A stretch of 64,000 bases of DNA from Pochonia chlamydosporia 170 (lineage: Eukaryota > Ascomycota > Sordariomycetes > Hypocreales > Clavicipitaceae): positions 7,750,001-7,814,000 of the forward strand of contig NC_035790.1 of the NCBI RefSeq assembly GCF_001653235.2, given 5' to 3'. Below, piece after piece: positions 11,284 through 22,853 of this stretch. Made by a program: the position numbers and the translations under genes. The notes below the pieces were generated by a model. That model was not told the DNA's origin. It did not search any database and was given only the letters and a program-made list of their open reading frames with translations. Each line of letters begins with the position of its first letter. Within the stretch, counting starts at the first letter, position 1.

Positions 11284-12776
11284 ATGTCTGCAGACGACAA
11301 GAAAGAAGAGACGACACAGAACCCTACCGAGTTTTTCGAATCTATCGGAAACAAGGTCGAAGGTGTGTCTGCTACCACAAATGGCGCCACTGCCGAGGAC
11401 GACCAGTACCGTCCTGTTGAGGAGATTGAGTCGCTTTGCATGAATTGCGGCGAGAATGTAAGCTTTCCGCCGCTAAAAGATTTCGTGGAAATGTTGTATA
11501 CTAACAAGCATACTTCTAGGGCGTCACTCGTCTCCTTCTCACAGCAATCCCCTACTTCCGAGAAGTAGTCATCATGTCCTTCTCCTGCGAGCACTGCAAC
11601 GTGCAAAACAATGAAATCCAAGCGGCTGGCACAGTTCAACCAAAGGGAACACACTACGAGCTACGTCTTACGGCACTCGAAGACTTCTCCCGCCAAGTTG
11701 TCAAGTCCGACACCGCGACTGTCAAATTCATCGAAATGGATCTCGAAATCCCCGCCGGCCGTGGCCAACTCACAAACGTCGAGGGTCTCCTAACCACCGT
11801 TCTTGACGACCTCGAGATGAATCAACAAGCTCGCAAAGAACAATCTCCCGAAGTAGCTGAAAAGGTCGCCGAGATCATCGCCAAGGGGCGCTCTATGCTT
11901 GCTGGGGACGCATTCCCTTTCCGCTTCTACGTCGATGACCCAGCCGGAAACTCCTTCATCGCACCGGATCTCAAAGACGGTGTAGGAAAATGGGAAAAGC
12001 GCGAATTCATCCGCACTCCTGAGCAAAATGCATCCCTCGGCATAGGAGACAGTGCCGATGCTCCTGCTGAATTCTCCAACCCCGGCCTCACTGAGGACGG
12101 CGAGATCATTCCGAACGAAGTATATAGCTTCCCAGCCAGTTGCCCCGGTTGCATGCATCCATGCACAACACACATGAAGATGGTGGATATTCCACACTTC
12201 AAGCAAGTCGTCCTCATGTCTACCGTCTGCGACCACTGTGGCTACCGGTCCAACGACGTGAAGACGGGCGGCGAAATTCCCGAGCAAGGCGAGAAAATCA
12301 CCCTGACTGTCCAAGACTCCACCGATCTCGCGCGCGATATTCTCAAATCTGAAACATGTGGTCTCGAATGCCCCGAACTCCAACTGCAGGTAAACCCCGG
12401 AACTCTAGGCGGTCGCTTCACCACCGTCGAGGGTCTTCTTACACAGGTTCGCAACGACCTCCACAGCCAAATATTTGAAGCAAGTGGCCCCGGACAAGGC
12501 GGTGATTCATTAAGCACCCCTGAGAAGACGCAGTGGGATACTTTCTTTGCAGGTTTAGACGCGGCTATCAAGGGCGAGAAGGAGTTTACCGTCATTTTGA
12601 CAGATCCATTTGCAAGCAGCTTTGTTCAACCGCTGGTGGACCCCCCTGCTCCCGACCCCAAGATTAAGAAGGAGAACTATGAGAGGACAGAGGAGGAGGA
12701 GGAAGAGCTGGGATTGAAAGACATGAAAGTTGAGGGATACGAAGAGCCCGAGAAGGAGGAGGAACAGGATAAATAA
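11284..12776 (+). CDS. zpr1: Zinc-finger protein ZPR1
   Basis: Two exons, 11284-11457 and 11520-12776, give 476 residues. Two tandem ZPR1 modules are visible. The first has C52-x2-C55 (CMNCGEN, spanning the intron junction) and C81-x2-C84 (CEHC). The second has CPGCMHPC and CDHC near residues 220-255. Each zinc finger is followed by the beta-rich ZPR1 domain (DLEIPAGRGQLTNVEGLL; LQVNPGTLGGRFTTVEGLL). The C-terminal tail is very acidic. Known role: ZPR1 is an essential chaperone for folding of translation elongation factor eEF1A and moves between cytoplasm and nucleus on growth signals. The gene converges with the membrane-protein gene downstream. Confidence 0.95.
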
Positions 12777-13208
12777 GCCGAGCAATGGGTGTGGTTGATG
12801 CAAGCGGGATGTGAATATGAAATGAACTGGACCTTGTCAAAGTGGATAGAGAAAATTTTTGAGCGCATTTAGAATTCAAGAAGCATGTAAATATGCAAGA
12901 TATAAGAGCTTTCAGCCGGGTCATTGTGAGTGTGTGCCATTACAGTGGGGGGTCAGAAGTATTTGAACAGGGAAAGGTATCGCATATCTCGTTGTGTGCT
13001 GAGGCATATTGAGCTGTGTTAGTGTATACTTGCATATGTTCAAATACATTGGACCACAGACTGTAGACACTGATACGATATCACTTGCCAGCTTGGACCA
13101 CCACGTGAAAGATCTGCGACTGAGCACACACCACATCCCTACCTACCTAGTAGGTTGGTAGGTTGAGATTCCTTTCTGGTTCGTGCCTGCTTGACTTGCA
13201 CTCAAACA
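12777..13208. other. Convergent 3' spacer
   Basis: This 432-bp interval lies between two convergent stop codons. It contains the imperfect inverted repeat ACCTACCTAG/TAGGTTGGTAGGT at 13141-13163 and no coding signal. Confidence 0.4.
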
Positions 13209-14612
13209 TTAGGTGGTTGCCCCGGTTGTTTGAAACTCGTCTAACAACTTCCCAAACGCTGCCAGCGCTGCCTTGGACATATACTCAACCCAACGCCTGT
13301 CGCCATGATCTAGACCCTCGCCCAGATCGCTCTGTCCACGAATCACTCTCAACCACGCTTCTCTCCGCGGATGAGGCACTAGAATCAAGTCCATCCATGC
13401 CTCCCTTCCTCTACCCTTGAAGAGTTCTACCGCACCCAGCATCGGTGTCCGTCCGCTAAACCGAAAGGTTGCAACTTTTGCATCCACACCTTCGGCATAC
13501 AGCCAAGCACGAGCAAGACTGTGTCCTCGAGTGAGGAACCGGTACACGTCATACCCGGTGATAAGCAGAAGCAGAAATACGCCATCCCAGCCCTTTTGAG
13601 CTGCTATGTACGTCATGGATGCAAGCTGGAGTATGTGGGCAACTTCGAACCACCGTCCAGCCAACTTCGCCCCAGGACCGTCTGGGAAACTTACCATGGG
13701 CTTATTAAGAAGGGTGTCGACAATTGCACGATTTCCAATGTACAGATGCCATTCGACGGCATTCTGGTGTGCTGCTACTAGCATACCGGCGTCATGCAGC
13801 TCCGTATTCTCCAGGTATGTGGATGGCCGAATGGCCGTGATGCTCCGGCCTACAAGTTGCGAGACCATGGTGCAAAATATGACGACGGCAGTTCCATAGG
13901 CGCCGAGAACACAGAGAATGATGACGACAGCTGTCATGAATAGATATTCACAGATGTTCACTGCCCTTGAGGAAACCAAACTAACGCGTTCTTGGTTCGC
14001 TGATTTAGGTATGAACTCGAAGTTGTACACGTGGAGGGTTTGATAGCGACGGGGACCAGCATTGTTGCCAGTCGACTCCTTGCGAGCCTGGGAGGTATCT
14101 GACGTAGTGGACGATGTAATCGTGTTCTGAAGATTGGTTGAATCGTCCTCTGGCATATCTACAACACCTGGTTTCGTTCTTCGTCTGAGATAGTCGCTTA
14201 TCCAGACCACGGCAGCACCGTTTGCAGCTGGGAAGACGCTTCCCCATTTCACATCCCACACCGTCCGACTCGACCCCCCGGCACCAAAGCTGGCATAGTC
14301 GAGGTGTTTAGGACCGCCGTTGAGGAGTCGTGCCAGTCCTAAGAGCGCGCCGAGCCTGGGAAGCAATGGGACGCAGATGCGCCCTAGAAGCGAGACTTCT
14401 CCGATCGTGATATAATCCTCGCGCGGAGTAGCTAGATGAAATACCAAGGGTATCAAAGCACACCATTCGGACACTATCGCCGGAATCTGTGGGAGAAGAG
14501 AGAAAGGTGATGAGCCAAGGGTTCCGTCAGTGAATTCAATGGACATATTGAAACCGAATGTGTTGCAACTGTGCAGGTTCAACGAAATAATCACGCACAC
14601 TCGAGGAACCAT
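13209..14612 (-). CDS. Multi-pass membrane protein of unknown function
   Basis: Single open frame, 467 residues from the ATG at 14612; the ATG at 14546 (MSIEFTDGTLGSS) is an equally good start. I do not recognise the family. Hydrophobic stretches lie near residues 37-61, 71-97, 125-141, 213-250 and 330-365, so at least four or five membrane passes are likely. A polar loop rich in Ser and Thr (about 145-190) separates the first three from the rest. The C-terminal ~100 residues are soluble-looking, with Arg-rich segments. The gene is divergent from the HET-domain gene with a short shared upstream region. Whether the two act together is unproven. Confidence 0.65.
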   Translation of the reverse strand: MVPRVCVIISLNLHSCNTFGFNMSIEFTDGTLGSSPFSLLPQIPAIVSEWCALIPLVFHLATPREDYITIGEVSLLGRICVPLLPRLGALLGLARLLNGGPKHLDYASFGAGGSSRTVWDVKWGSVFPAANGAAVVWISDYLRRRTKPGVVDMPEDDSTNLQNTITSSTTSDTSQARKESTGNNAGPRRYQTLHVYNFEFIPKSANQERVSLVSSRAVNICEYLFMTAVVIILCVLGAYGTAVVIFCTMVSQLVGRSITAIRPSTYLENTELHDAGMLVAAHQNAVEWHLYIGNRAIVDTLLNKPMVSFPDGPGAKLAGRWFEVAHILQLASMTYIAAQKGWDGVFLLLLITGYDVYRFLTRGHSLARAWLYAEGVDAKVATFRFSGRTPMLGAVELFKGRGREAWMDLILVPHPRREAWLRVIRGQSDLGEGLDHGDRRWVEYMSKAALAAFGKLLDEFQTTGATT

Positions 14613-14861
14613 CTATCTGCATTTTGCAGGTTACACGACGCAGATATTGGGCATCAATTGCAAGGCTGCTGGATAGTGTCCCGAGACATATTCGGCTCCT
14701 AAAGTGAAGCTGAAATGCAGAGCAGCCATGCTTTGGTTTCACAGCAGGGAGGGGACATTGAAGGGGTTGATTCCAATATTGGTCTTGGTTTCCATGGTTT
14801 AGATTCTTTAGATCTGTTAACGACGACTATAGCAATCGTTACGAAGGATTCATCCTCTGAA
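14613..14861. promoter_or_regulatory. Shared divergent promoter (membrane protein / HET protein)
   Basis: This is the 249-bp interval between the two divergent start codons. It is also open in the HET reading frame back to an ATG at 14715, but that extension is low in similarity. It is called by position. Confidence 0.4.
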
Positions 14862-16703
14862 ATGAGGCTGCTCAATACGACAACGTATTTACTCCATGAA
14901 AATGATGAGCTGCCTGGGAGGGGGAACCCGCTCCCTCCATATGCTGTGCTATCTCACACCTGGATTCCAACGAATGATGACGGCGTCCAAGAAGTCACCT
15001 ATCAGGACATGAAGACCGATTTTCGTCGCCTTCGCCTCGGGAGGCTGAAGAGCACGGGATGGTTAAAGCTTGTACGGTACTGCGACTTTGCTGCCTCACA
15101 AGGCTTCGAATGGGCATGGATGGATACATGCTGTATCGATAAAACGAGTCCTGGAGATACACAAGAGGCCATAAACGCAATGTTCCGGTGGTATAGAGAT
15201 GCCGTTGTATGCTACGCATATCTTGTTGATGTGGTGGCTACCGCTCAGAACGAAACCACATCGCAAGTATCAGATTTAATGAGGCAATCCAATTGGTTTC
15301 GCCGAGGATGGACCTTGCAAGAACTTCTTGCCCCGCCAACTGTCGTTTTCCTAAACAGTAACTGGGAATTTCTCGGCACTCGAGAGTTCTTAGCTCAAGA
15401 TATTTCAAGCATTACTAAAATTGATGTCGAAAATTTAGTCGCTTTCGTCCCTCAGAATTTGCTCCGAGCTTCCATAGCGTCTAAATTGTCATGGGCGTCC
15501 GAACGAGAGACAACGGTTGAGGAAGATGAGACGTATTCACTGTTAGGCATATTTGACCTGGCTTTGCCCTTGATCTATGGGGAGGGGCGCGAACAGGCAT
15601 TTTACAGGTTTCAACGGGAGCTTGCAAACCGTTATGACGATGATTCACTCTTTGCGTGGCATAACAAGGATGCCATCGTCTCAAGGGACCTTCGACGGGA
15701 TCGGGAGCAAACTTACTTCTCCGGAGTACTGGCGCCGTCTATCAGGTGTTTCCGACAGTCTACCGACATTCGATATCGGCGCACTCCAGGACCATTTTCC
15801 TTAACAAACCAAGGCATAATGATCACAAGAGCTCTTCACCGCATGGAAGGAAGCTTTCAAAATCACGCGATTTTGGAGATGAATTGTTATCAGCAGTCTT
15901 CCACTTCATCTCCGAAATCTATTGGAATCGTCGTTGGAACCAACCAGCCATGTCAAAGATTGAATAGGGTTCCTATGGTTGTCCGGTCAAGCTCCAACAG
16001 AACTAGGTCTCCAACTTGGACATCGATTACAATAGATGGTGAGGACTATCCCATCGATGCGACCCGAAGTCAGTCTACTGTAGTCATTTCCCCTTGTGAT
16101 GTTGCGAGTCAAAGCCTTATACTCAGCTGCGAAAGAGAGGCACATGCCCCAGCGAGTGTTAAGCCGATTCAGCTGCTCTTGGAGGGCTCGCCACACATCG
16201 TGGTCAGTGAAAAAATTGTGAATTTCCAGACCGAAGGCCCTGAGATGCGAGAACGGCCTTTATCAGAGCTATTAAATGGGCCTCCTTCTCCAATAGAAAG
16301 AAACGTGTTTCAGGTCAGCCCCTGCTCCATGTTAGTTCTCGGCGTCAAGACGGCACTCGACAGGAGGAATCCGTCAGGGGCTCATCTGATCATCTCAGTT
16401 CACGTACAAGAGCATTATCCTACCGGTCCCTCCAATACTCCCAAGCCTCTACTACGTGTTTGGCGTTGTGCCAGCCGACAACTTGGTTGGAGGGGCTCCT
16501 CCGAGTCAACTTCCGGAGCGGTGGATTTGGCATTCCCACTGGCCGTAGGGACGGAAACGGCTGACTCTTACGGCGAGGACAACTATCAAATCTTCGTTCG
16601 TCCTATTGCGCCGGCATCCTTCCCGGGTTTCTCCGTGGACGGCTTGGCGCCGACATATGTACTCGAAATCATAAGAAAGCCTCACAAAACCTGGGACTAT
16701 TAG
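14862..16703 (+). CDS. HET-domain protein (heterokaryon incompatibility family)
   Basis: Single exon, 613 residues from the ATG at 14862 (MRLLNTTTYLLHE). An in-frame ATG at 14715 would add 49 residues outside the domain. HET motifs are intact: YAVLSHTW near residue 27, then FEWAWMDTCCIDK, and SNWFRRGWTLQELLAP, followed by EDETYSLLGIFDLALPLIYG. The C-terminal ~350 residues are beta-rich and unrecognised, with no NACHT, WD40 or ankyrin module. Known role: HET proteins trigger programmed cell death after fusion of incompatible hyphae; many copies have no tested function. The N-terminal HET part matches the 'HET then variable tail' subtype. Confidence 0.9.
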   Translation: MRLLNTTTYLLHENDELPGRGNPLPPYAVLSHTWIPTNDDGVQEVTYQDMKTDFRRLRLGRLKSTGWLKLVRYCDFAASQGFEWAWMDTCCIDKTSPGDTQEAINAMFRWYRDAVVCYAYLVDVVATAQNETTSQVSDLMRQSNWFRRGWTLQELLAPPTVVFLNSNWEFLGTREFLAQDISSITKIDVENLVAFVPQNLLRASIASKLSWASERETTVEEDETYSLLGIFDLALPLIYGEGREQAFYRFQRELANRYDDDSLFAWHNKDAIVSRDLRRDREQTYFSGVLAPSIRCFRQSTDIRYRRTPGPFSLTNQGIMITRALHRMEGSFQNHAILEMNCYQQSSTSSPKSIGIVVGTNQPCQRLNRVPMVVRSSSNRTRSPTWTSITIDGEDYPIDATRSQSTVVISPCDVASQSLILSCEREAHAPASVKPIQLLLEGSPHIVVSEKIVNFQTEGPEMRERPLSELLNGPPSPIERNVFQVSPCSMLVLGVKTALDRRNPSGAHLIISVHVQEHYPTGPSNTPKPLLRVWRCASRQLGWRGSSESTSGAVDLAFPLAVGTETADSYGEDNYQIFVRPIAPASFPGFSVDGLAPTYVLEIIRKPHKTWDY

Positions 16704-18398
16704 CACTTTCAAGTGACGTACGGCTACCACACGCAAAAAGTCTAACTAGCTACAGAGCTAAAGTTGCCATAGTCCTTCCCCGATGACGAGTTTGATGCGG
16801 GAATAACGATCAAAGTTGGCGTAATGCTGGTATCAGAAGCCAGAAACCGAATGGGGGTGTTTATTTTCCGTAATTCATGCAGGGTACTCGGGGTTTCGTC
16901 TTGTTGATTCTGCTGGCGCCATTCTTCGTTTTATTACTATTTCACATTTTCAACAAATGTGACATTGTCACTGGTATGGCACAAATCTAATTATTCCGCT
17001 TGTCAGTGACTCGACACACATAGTATTTTAGCACGTAGTTGAATTCAACTTCAACACTTGTCATTAACACTCGCCTCTGTCATGTACAACTCTTATTACG
17101 ACGGACTATTCACATCCTCCGTACACATCACTCATGTCGCTACAGGCCCACCAAAGCAAATTCCACAACATCAGAGAACAACCTCTCCCCCACCAATAAA
17201 CATCAATCGTCCCAGGCAAACAACCATTGCCACACATCAGTGTTAAGAAACCAAGGGCAAGTATCCTACCCCTGTTGCTGAATTCGTGTTTTGTTACGAC
17301 AGGCCTATTTTGGAGCAAGACCATTACCAAATATTACATTCATATCTTTCCCACAACCGACTTTAGGTGCATCGAATGAAGGTAGTTTTCGCCCTGTATC
17401 TAATGTATACGTCTAGACTCATTGTCACCGTCATACTTGGGTTGTAGTTTCGTAGTTCGGGACATACACGCTACGACTCTTACACGATTTCGTCTTTTGT
17501 GTATTTCCAATGTTGAACTCAAATCACCAGCCCAAGCGGCAATGGAAGTCACATTTACAGACACCGATGCTGAAGCCCGCGTAACCCTTGAATCATGAGA
17601 CGACTACGCAGGTGAGGCCGGTTAACAAGAATATTAAGCATTCTTATCGACTTTTACCAAACGTGCTTCTTCCATATTGGGTATACCTCGACAAAAAAAC
17701 ACAAGAACAAACTGTACAAGAGGAAAGTCAACCAGATCCCTAAACTCCACGCTCCGGGTCCACAATGATGTCGGCCGTCCATAGTCTTTCACCACCCGTT
17801 ATTCACACCCCTGATAGGATGCCACTATGAGATCCCCAAACTCGTTTTCTTTGTTTCCTAGCTTGTACACCTGTAAGCATCGCCAACCCTAGACAGGTGA
17901 AAACCAGGTTCCGAGGCCCTGCCGTTGCCTGGCTCATCCCCCCGGTCCGCAACTTCCCATCTTTCTCGAATTCGGATTCTCAACAGAAAAGAATAACAAA
18001 TACAGCATTTAAATGACAAACGATTTTGTGTCTGAGAAAAAAAAGGAGCGCCAAAAAGCGAATCCCCCAGTCGCAAGGTGCGCTGGCCTGGGCCATGGAC
18101 CATTCTAGTTTTGCCTACCCCTTGCGTCTGCCAAACGCATGCCGAACATAAAACCACTCCTGATTTGCGTCTGTATCCGAGATGCTCGACGCAGCCGAAT
18201 GTAATCGTTCATTCTGTTTTCCCGGTCCATCTTTGCAATGAGCAAGCTAAGAGGGCCTACTCTCCCTACAGCCCATATATGACATGTCGACAGTATGGCC
18301 AACCTCTCACATTGTTGGTTGTCTTCGAAATCCCAGAAGTCCAGAACTAAAACTGCCGTATCTTCGCAATTTGCGTGCCAAAGTAGCTTTTGCGACTC
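16704..18398. other. Convergent spacer without a supportable gene
   Basis: About 1.7 kb lies between the HET stop and the 3' end of the duplicated-module gene. Open frames are all under 100 codons with no family similarity. The right end probably contains the 3' UTR of the (-) strand gene. Confidence 0.4.
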
Positions 18399-20349
18399 TC
18401 AGAAGAACGAGGGCTTGGTGAGAACACGATATTCCACATAATCCTCGCCGTCAATATTGATAATAGTACCTTGTGATACAAGCTTTCCCATAAATGGTCC
18501 TGTCGCCTTGCGTTCATATTTGATGCCATCATAAATCTTGGCATCATCTGGGCCACCCTTCATGCGAAGCGTCTCCTGGCGCGCCCATACTTTATTCAGC
18601 CGTTGCATATCGTCCGACTCGTGGAAAAGCATTCTACCGTTCGTGTTGGGATGGTGCTCCAGTGGCATGTTGGAGGCGGCAGCGGCAGCAGCAGCGGCGG
18701 CATTAGCAGCAGTAACAGTATCCGCGGCAGCCGCCGCCGCAGCACGCTCCCTATGAAGCGCATGGCGATCTGCCCTTACCTGAGCGGCTTCGGCTCTTGC
18801 GATCTCGCGGCGTGCTAGAGCGTTTGTCCTCTCCACAGCGTCTACACTTTGAAGTCGGCTGCCGCGTAAGTCGTTCTCGTTGATTGAGGCTCTGATAGGC
18901 CGTGGCTCAGTTCTACGTGACTGGCGCAGCTCGTGGCCACTGTAACCATGCCGCCTGTTGATGGCATCATCGCCATCGCCTTGTGGAGAAGCCGTAAAGG
19001 TTGGGACCGTGGGGTTGAGGGGGTTCTTGGACGGCATTGATTTTACTCGTAGGAGTGCTTTCTTCACTGCATCCTCCTCATTCTGAACACGCTCAGCGGA
19101 TGTCTCGCCATGATCCAGCTGATATTGTCGAACACGGCAGTATTCCTTCATCGCTTGCCTGTTAGGGCTAATGGACTCCAAATGAGGCTCAAACTCAACC
19201 TCTTCGTAAGGAATCCACAGAGCACCGGCTCCAGATGGAAAGTTGCCGTCGACAAATCGACCATCCCTTGTTTCTCGCACCACCTTGACGCGGAACATGT
19301 CATTCTGACCAAGGATACCATACACGGCGTGGCGATCCCTTGGATCGGGTTCGCTGGATGGCCTCCAGTACCCGACAAGAATGCGTGTGGGCCGAGTGCC
19401 TGGCAGTGATTCAATCGAAAATTGATTTTGGTGAGCTGCCATAGACTGCTGCTGAGTTGGGATTGAGGCCGGCTCAGGCGCAAGCTCAGGCGGTGCTGGG
19501 TTGATAGCAGCAAATCCGCCGCTGACCCTTCTGCGCTTGAGGTCTGGTCGAACAGGGACTTGAAGTGCTTCTGGTACATCGACGCCGTATGCGATAGCAG
19601 CAGACTGCAACGGGTTCTCCAGGGCAGGGTTTTCGCTAACACGACGCTTGGCCTCTTCGACGGCAGCGTGCTCAGCTTTGACACGTTCTTCCTCGGTGTC
19701 TTCCGATGTGGCGTCTAGTCGAAGTCGGGTGTACTCCTTTACTTGGAAGTGGTCCAAGCCGATCAAATGGTCAGAAAATATAATGCGCTCGAATGTGACC
19801 CAGCTACCACCAGGACCAGGAGGAAGTGGGAATTCCTCTGCTAATGATTCCCCATATTTGGTGTTGGGCAAAAGTCGAGTTCGCAGGCGGTCCCTAACAT
19901 CGATGAAGCCGATGACAGCGTGCTTCCTTTCATGGTCTCTAACGTCAGAGTCCCTCCAAGTTCCAAGTAGAACGCCTTTTCCTGGGCCACCAAGACTCTG
20001 GCGGTTGGGCTTTGGTTTCGTCGCGCCAGTAGGTGATGAAGGTGATCTTGTGGGAGCTGAAGTGTGAGCGCTCTCGAGCTTGCTCTCGCTCAAATCATTG
20101 AAGATAGAAGTCCGTTTCCGTTTAGGGTAATGGGAACCTGCAGGCTCCTCCGGTGCATCCTCCATCACCTCGTCCTCGTTGGCTCCAGTAGTCTGGCGCC
20201 TGCTTGGCATCCTTGGTGCCCCTTTACCGTTCCGCCCGCTCACTACAATCTCGTCTTCTAGTTCGTGGAATGCTACGTTGCTGTCCGGGTCGCTCAATTC
20301 ACTCTCACCCTCGTTATCCTCTGTTCGAGGTTTGTTGCCGTTCAACCGT
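18399..20349 (-). CDS. Unrecognised nuclear-type protein with a duplicated module (main exon)
   Basis: A 650-codon exon that begins after an acceptor with a CTACTAAC branch site (intron end at 20350), so its own first codon is not a start. I do not recognise the family. The first 100 residues are acidic and disordered with a possible nuclear signal (YPKRKRTS). Two related ~90-residue modules follow: one opens VLLGTWRDSDVRDHERKHAV, the other ILVGYWRPSSEPDPRDRHAV. Each runs through a FP..PG..WVTFE or FPSGAGALWIPYEEVEFE segment to a KEYTRLR or KEYCRVRQ end, and each is followed by a charged linker. Then come an Ala-rich helical run (RAAAAAAAD), antisense to GCN repeats, and a conserved-looking C-terminus ending GEDYVEYRVLTKPSFF. 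A chromatin or transcription role is a guess from composition only. The likely 5' exon is listed separately. Confidence 0.7.
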
Positions 20350-22488
20350 CTAATATCATGTTAGTAGATGTAATCGGAGTATCCCCTGTTGCGCTCGCAT
20401 GTGAAGTTGAGTCTGTGTCATGGATATGACCCTGCTCCGGTCCTGGGATGTACTTGAAAAGAATGCCCCCCCCCCCCCCCCCCCCAAAAAAAAAAAAGAA
20501 AGAAACTTGATGATTGAAACAACAAAACGGTTCAGTACTACGTCTTTGGCAACCCGAGTCGTCGCACAACCAACATGTGATGCGCAAAGGAATTGTGACA
20601 GATGAAGTAAAACGTTCGAGAGGCAAAAGAGGGCAAAAAGGAATCCTAAAATGCGCAGTTGCAGGTTTGTGTGACTTGATCACTTGCCTGCTTGGCCTCC
20701 GCCGACAACCCAACTGAGGACTGAGGCCGGCAACACCTGATAAGAGACTGATTCGAAGCGCTTGATAACATCAACACCTGTTGCTACCTCCTTTCCGCCC
20801 TCTAGTAAATGGTGTGACCGTCCACATGGATTGGAACAGAGACTGTGAGCCGGGTGCAGTTTGGCGGATCAAACAGCCAAGGGGGGGCCGGCTTATGTTT
20901 GCGCGCATAAACCGTTGGCGTCACACCACATTGATCAACGGACACGAATGGCCACGAAAAGCCAAGTGTCGATGAAACAAGGGCGAAGGTGCTAGGCCCT
21001 CCAGCCGGCTGTGGTTGTGGTTGGGAAACCAGAAGTTGTTTGAACCGGGCACCACTGCGACCAGTTCCAGCACCGCTCGACGAGAGACTTGAGGACGAAG
21101 CTTGAGATTGACCACTGGGTCGAAATATCGAAATATCGAAATATCCACTTTGGATCATGCAATAATACAATGGTACATTGGGCACTTGACACCTAGTCGT
21201 AACCTCGACCCTAATCGTGAGCTATGCTGTGAATGCGACGCGGCAGCAGCTCCGAAAATAGGCTCCAGTTTCTGTGCTCCCTATTTACGCACATATATTG
21301 CTGAGGAGTTGCATTGGCTGCCCAGCTCGTGTGATTTGTCTGACTCGCAGCGGGTACGCGAGTATGCGAGTGCGCAAGAGTGACCTCTTGGTTGTTGAGA
21401 AGTGACAGAAAAATTGCCGGTGGAACGGAGGACCGAGTGGGGAGTGGGTTGCTTCAAGTAAAGGCACAGACAGCAAGGGAAAAGAAAATGGGTTAAAAAA
21501 ACAAAAGAGATACAGTATGGTACGAGATAGTTGAACGCAAAGAGGAGAACAACGAGACTTGCCTCTTGCATCATTGTTCATTGGCCTCTGCAACGCACAT
21601 AGCCCTGGTCTGTGTTTCGGTACTAACTTCAAGTACCAAGTGGGAAATTGGGAAGTTGGGAAAATTGATGTTTTGAACAAGCAAAAAGGGAAAGAGCCAA
21701 GCGCGAATACTCTGGAAAAAACGGCAGGTATAATCAAATGGACGCCCAGGTGAAACGGTGTGTGGTTTTGTCGGGTCCGGTTTGGCCTGGTGCATTACTT
21801 CGTACCAGCTGGCGAATTGATGACCCGACAGATGACATCCATGGTCCAACCAAGGCGAGCCAAGAAAATCGAACAAGCCAGAACATCCAGAACATCCAGA
21901 ACAGCTCGTCAAGGGTATTCGAAAAACTTCCAATTGCCTTTTGAGTAGTCCCATCTCAGCCAAGTTGCGAGAGTGCTAGCAACATCGAATGTCGAGGCCA
22001 ATGTGCAAATCACGGCAAACCCAGCCATCAACACCAGTTTGCATTCAAGTTGAATGCAGTGTACTCTGTACGTCGAAGAGAGACAGACAGATACATAGAT
22101 AGATTGCCTCAACAAGACCCAGACCCAGACCCAGACTTCTGGGACCGGACCGGACCAGACCAGCGATGACCGCTCTTTTGGGCTTGTGGCCAAAGTAGCA
22201 AGCCGGCAAAATGCAAGCCAGCTTTGGAAAAGTGAAAAGCCAGGGAGAGTGGCCGTGGCCACGATAGCAAACTATTAGTTTGCGAATGGGCTGAAGGCAC
22301 ACAAAGCCACAAAACCAATTTGAGGTGGCACAGAGGCGCAGAGTCCGTGGGCCAGGACAGGACTATCATGGGAGCCAAGACCCAGGACCCGAGACCCCAA
22401 GACCAGGTCCAAGTCCAAGACCAAGACAAGGTCCCAAAACCGGAGTGTTGTGAGCTAGGATGGGGAAAGGAAACATTTGACAACTCAC
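20350..22488 (-). other. Possible 2.1 kb intron
   Basis: The GTGAGT donor at 22488 and the TTAG acceptor at 20350 are in compatible phase (AT|A). No convincing internal exon was found. The interval contains a run of 20 C followed by 12 A (20466-20497), a CGAAATAT triplicate (21121-21145) and a CCCAGA repeat near 22117-22137. For a filamentous ascomycete this would be an exceptionally long coding intron; it may instead be a 5' UTR. Confidence 0.35.
20466..20497. repeat. Homopolymer pair C20-A12
   Basis: A run of 20 cytosines is followed directly by 12 adenines. Length is likely to be unstable in culture or uncertain in assembly. Confidence 0.9.
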
Positions 22489-22853
22489 ATGGGTGGCGTT
22501 TGTTCGTCTTTGTCTGCTTGCTCAGCTGCGCCGTGTCTGCTGGATGCACCCTCGCCTGGGCTGGAAACACCATTCTCCTGCTTTGGTTGATGAGCCGTGG
22601 TCGTAGTCGTAGTCGTACTCCTAGTAGTAGCATTCGTCGTCGTAGTCGCAATGTCCCCCGTGGCAGAAGCATTGCCAGCTTGAGCAGTTGGTGCAGACGG
22701 TTCTTCTGACAAAGTTGGTCGAGTTGCTGATGGCGTGGCTGCTGCATCGGTTCTCCCAGATGGTTGCATTTGTGCCGATGTTGAAGCAGGCGACTGCGAC
22801 TTGGCCTCAGTCGGCGGCGTGTTGCTGTTCTTAGCACCAGCTTGTTCCTCCAT
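22489..22853 (-). CDS. Candidate first coding exon of the duplicated-module gene
   Basis: An ATG at 22853 opens a 121-codon frame (MEEQAGAKNSNTPPTEAKSQ) that ends in phase 2 at a perfect GTGAGT donor at 22488. The acceptor at 20350 supplies the missing base, giving TPPIRLNGNKPRTEDNEG and a total of 771 residues. The peptide is disordered, rich in Ser, Thr, Ala, Pro and Gln, with a poly-Thr stretch. That suits the disordered N-terminus it would join. The match of donor quality, phase and composition favours the join, but one in three random donors would fit by phase. Alternatively the exon belongs to a gene I could not complete. Confidence 0.45.

Noticed and set aside
20342..20713. Open frame with poly-Phe/poly-Gly on -
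   Set aside because: This is just translation of the C20-A12 homopolymer pair inside the proposed intron.
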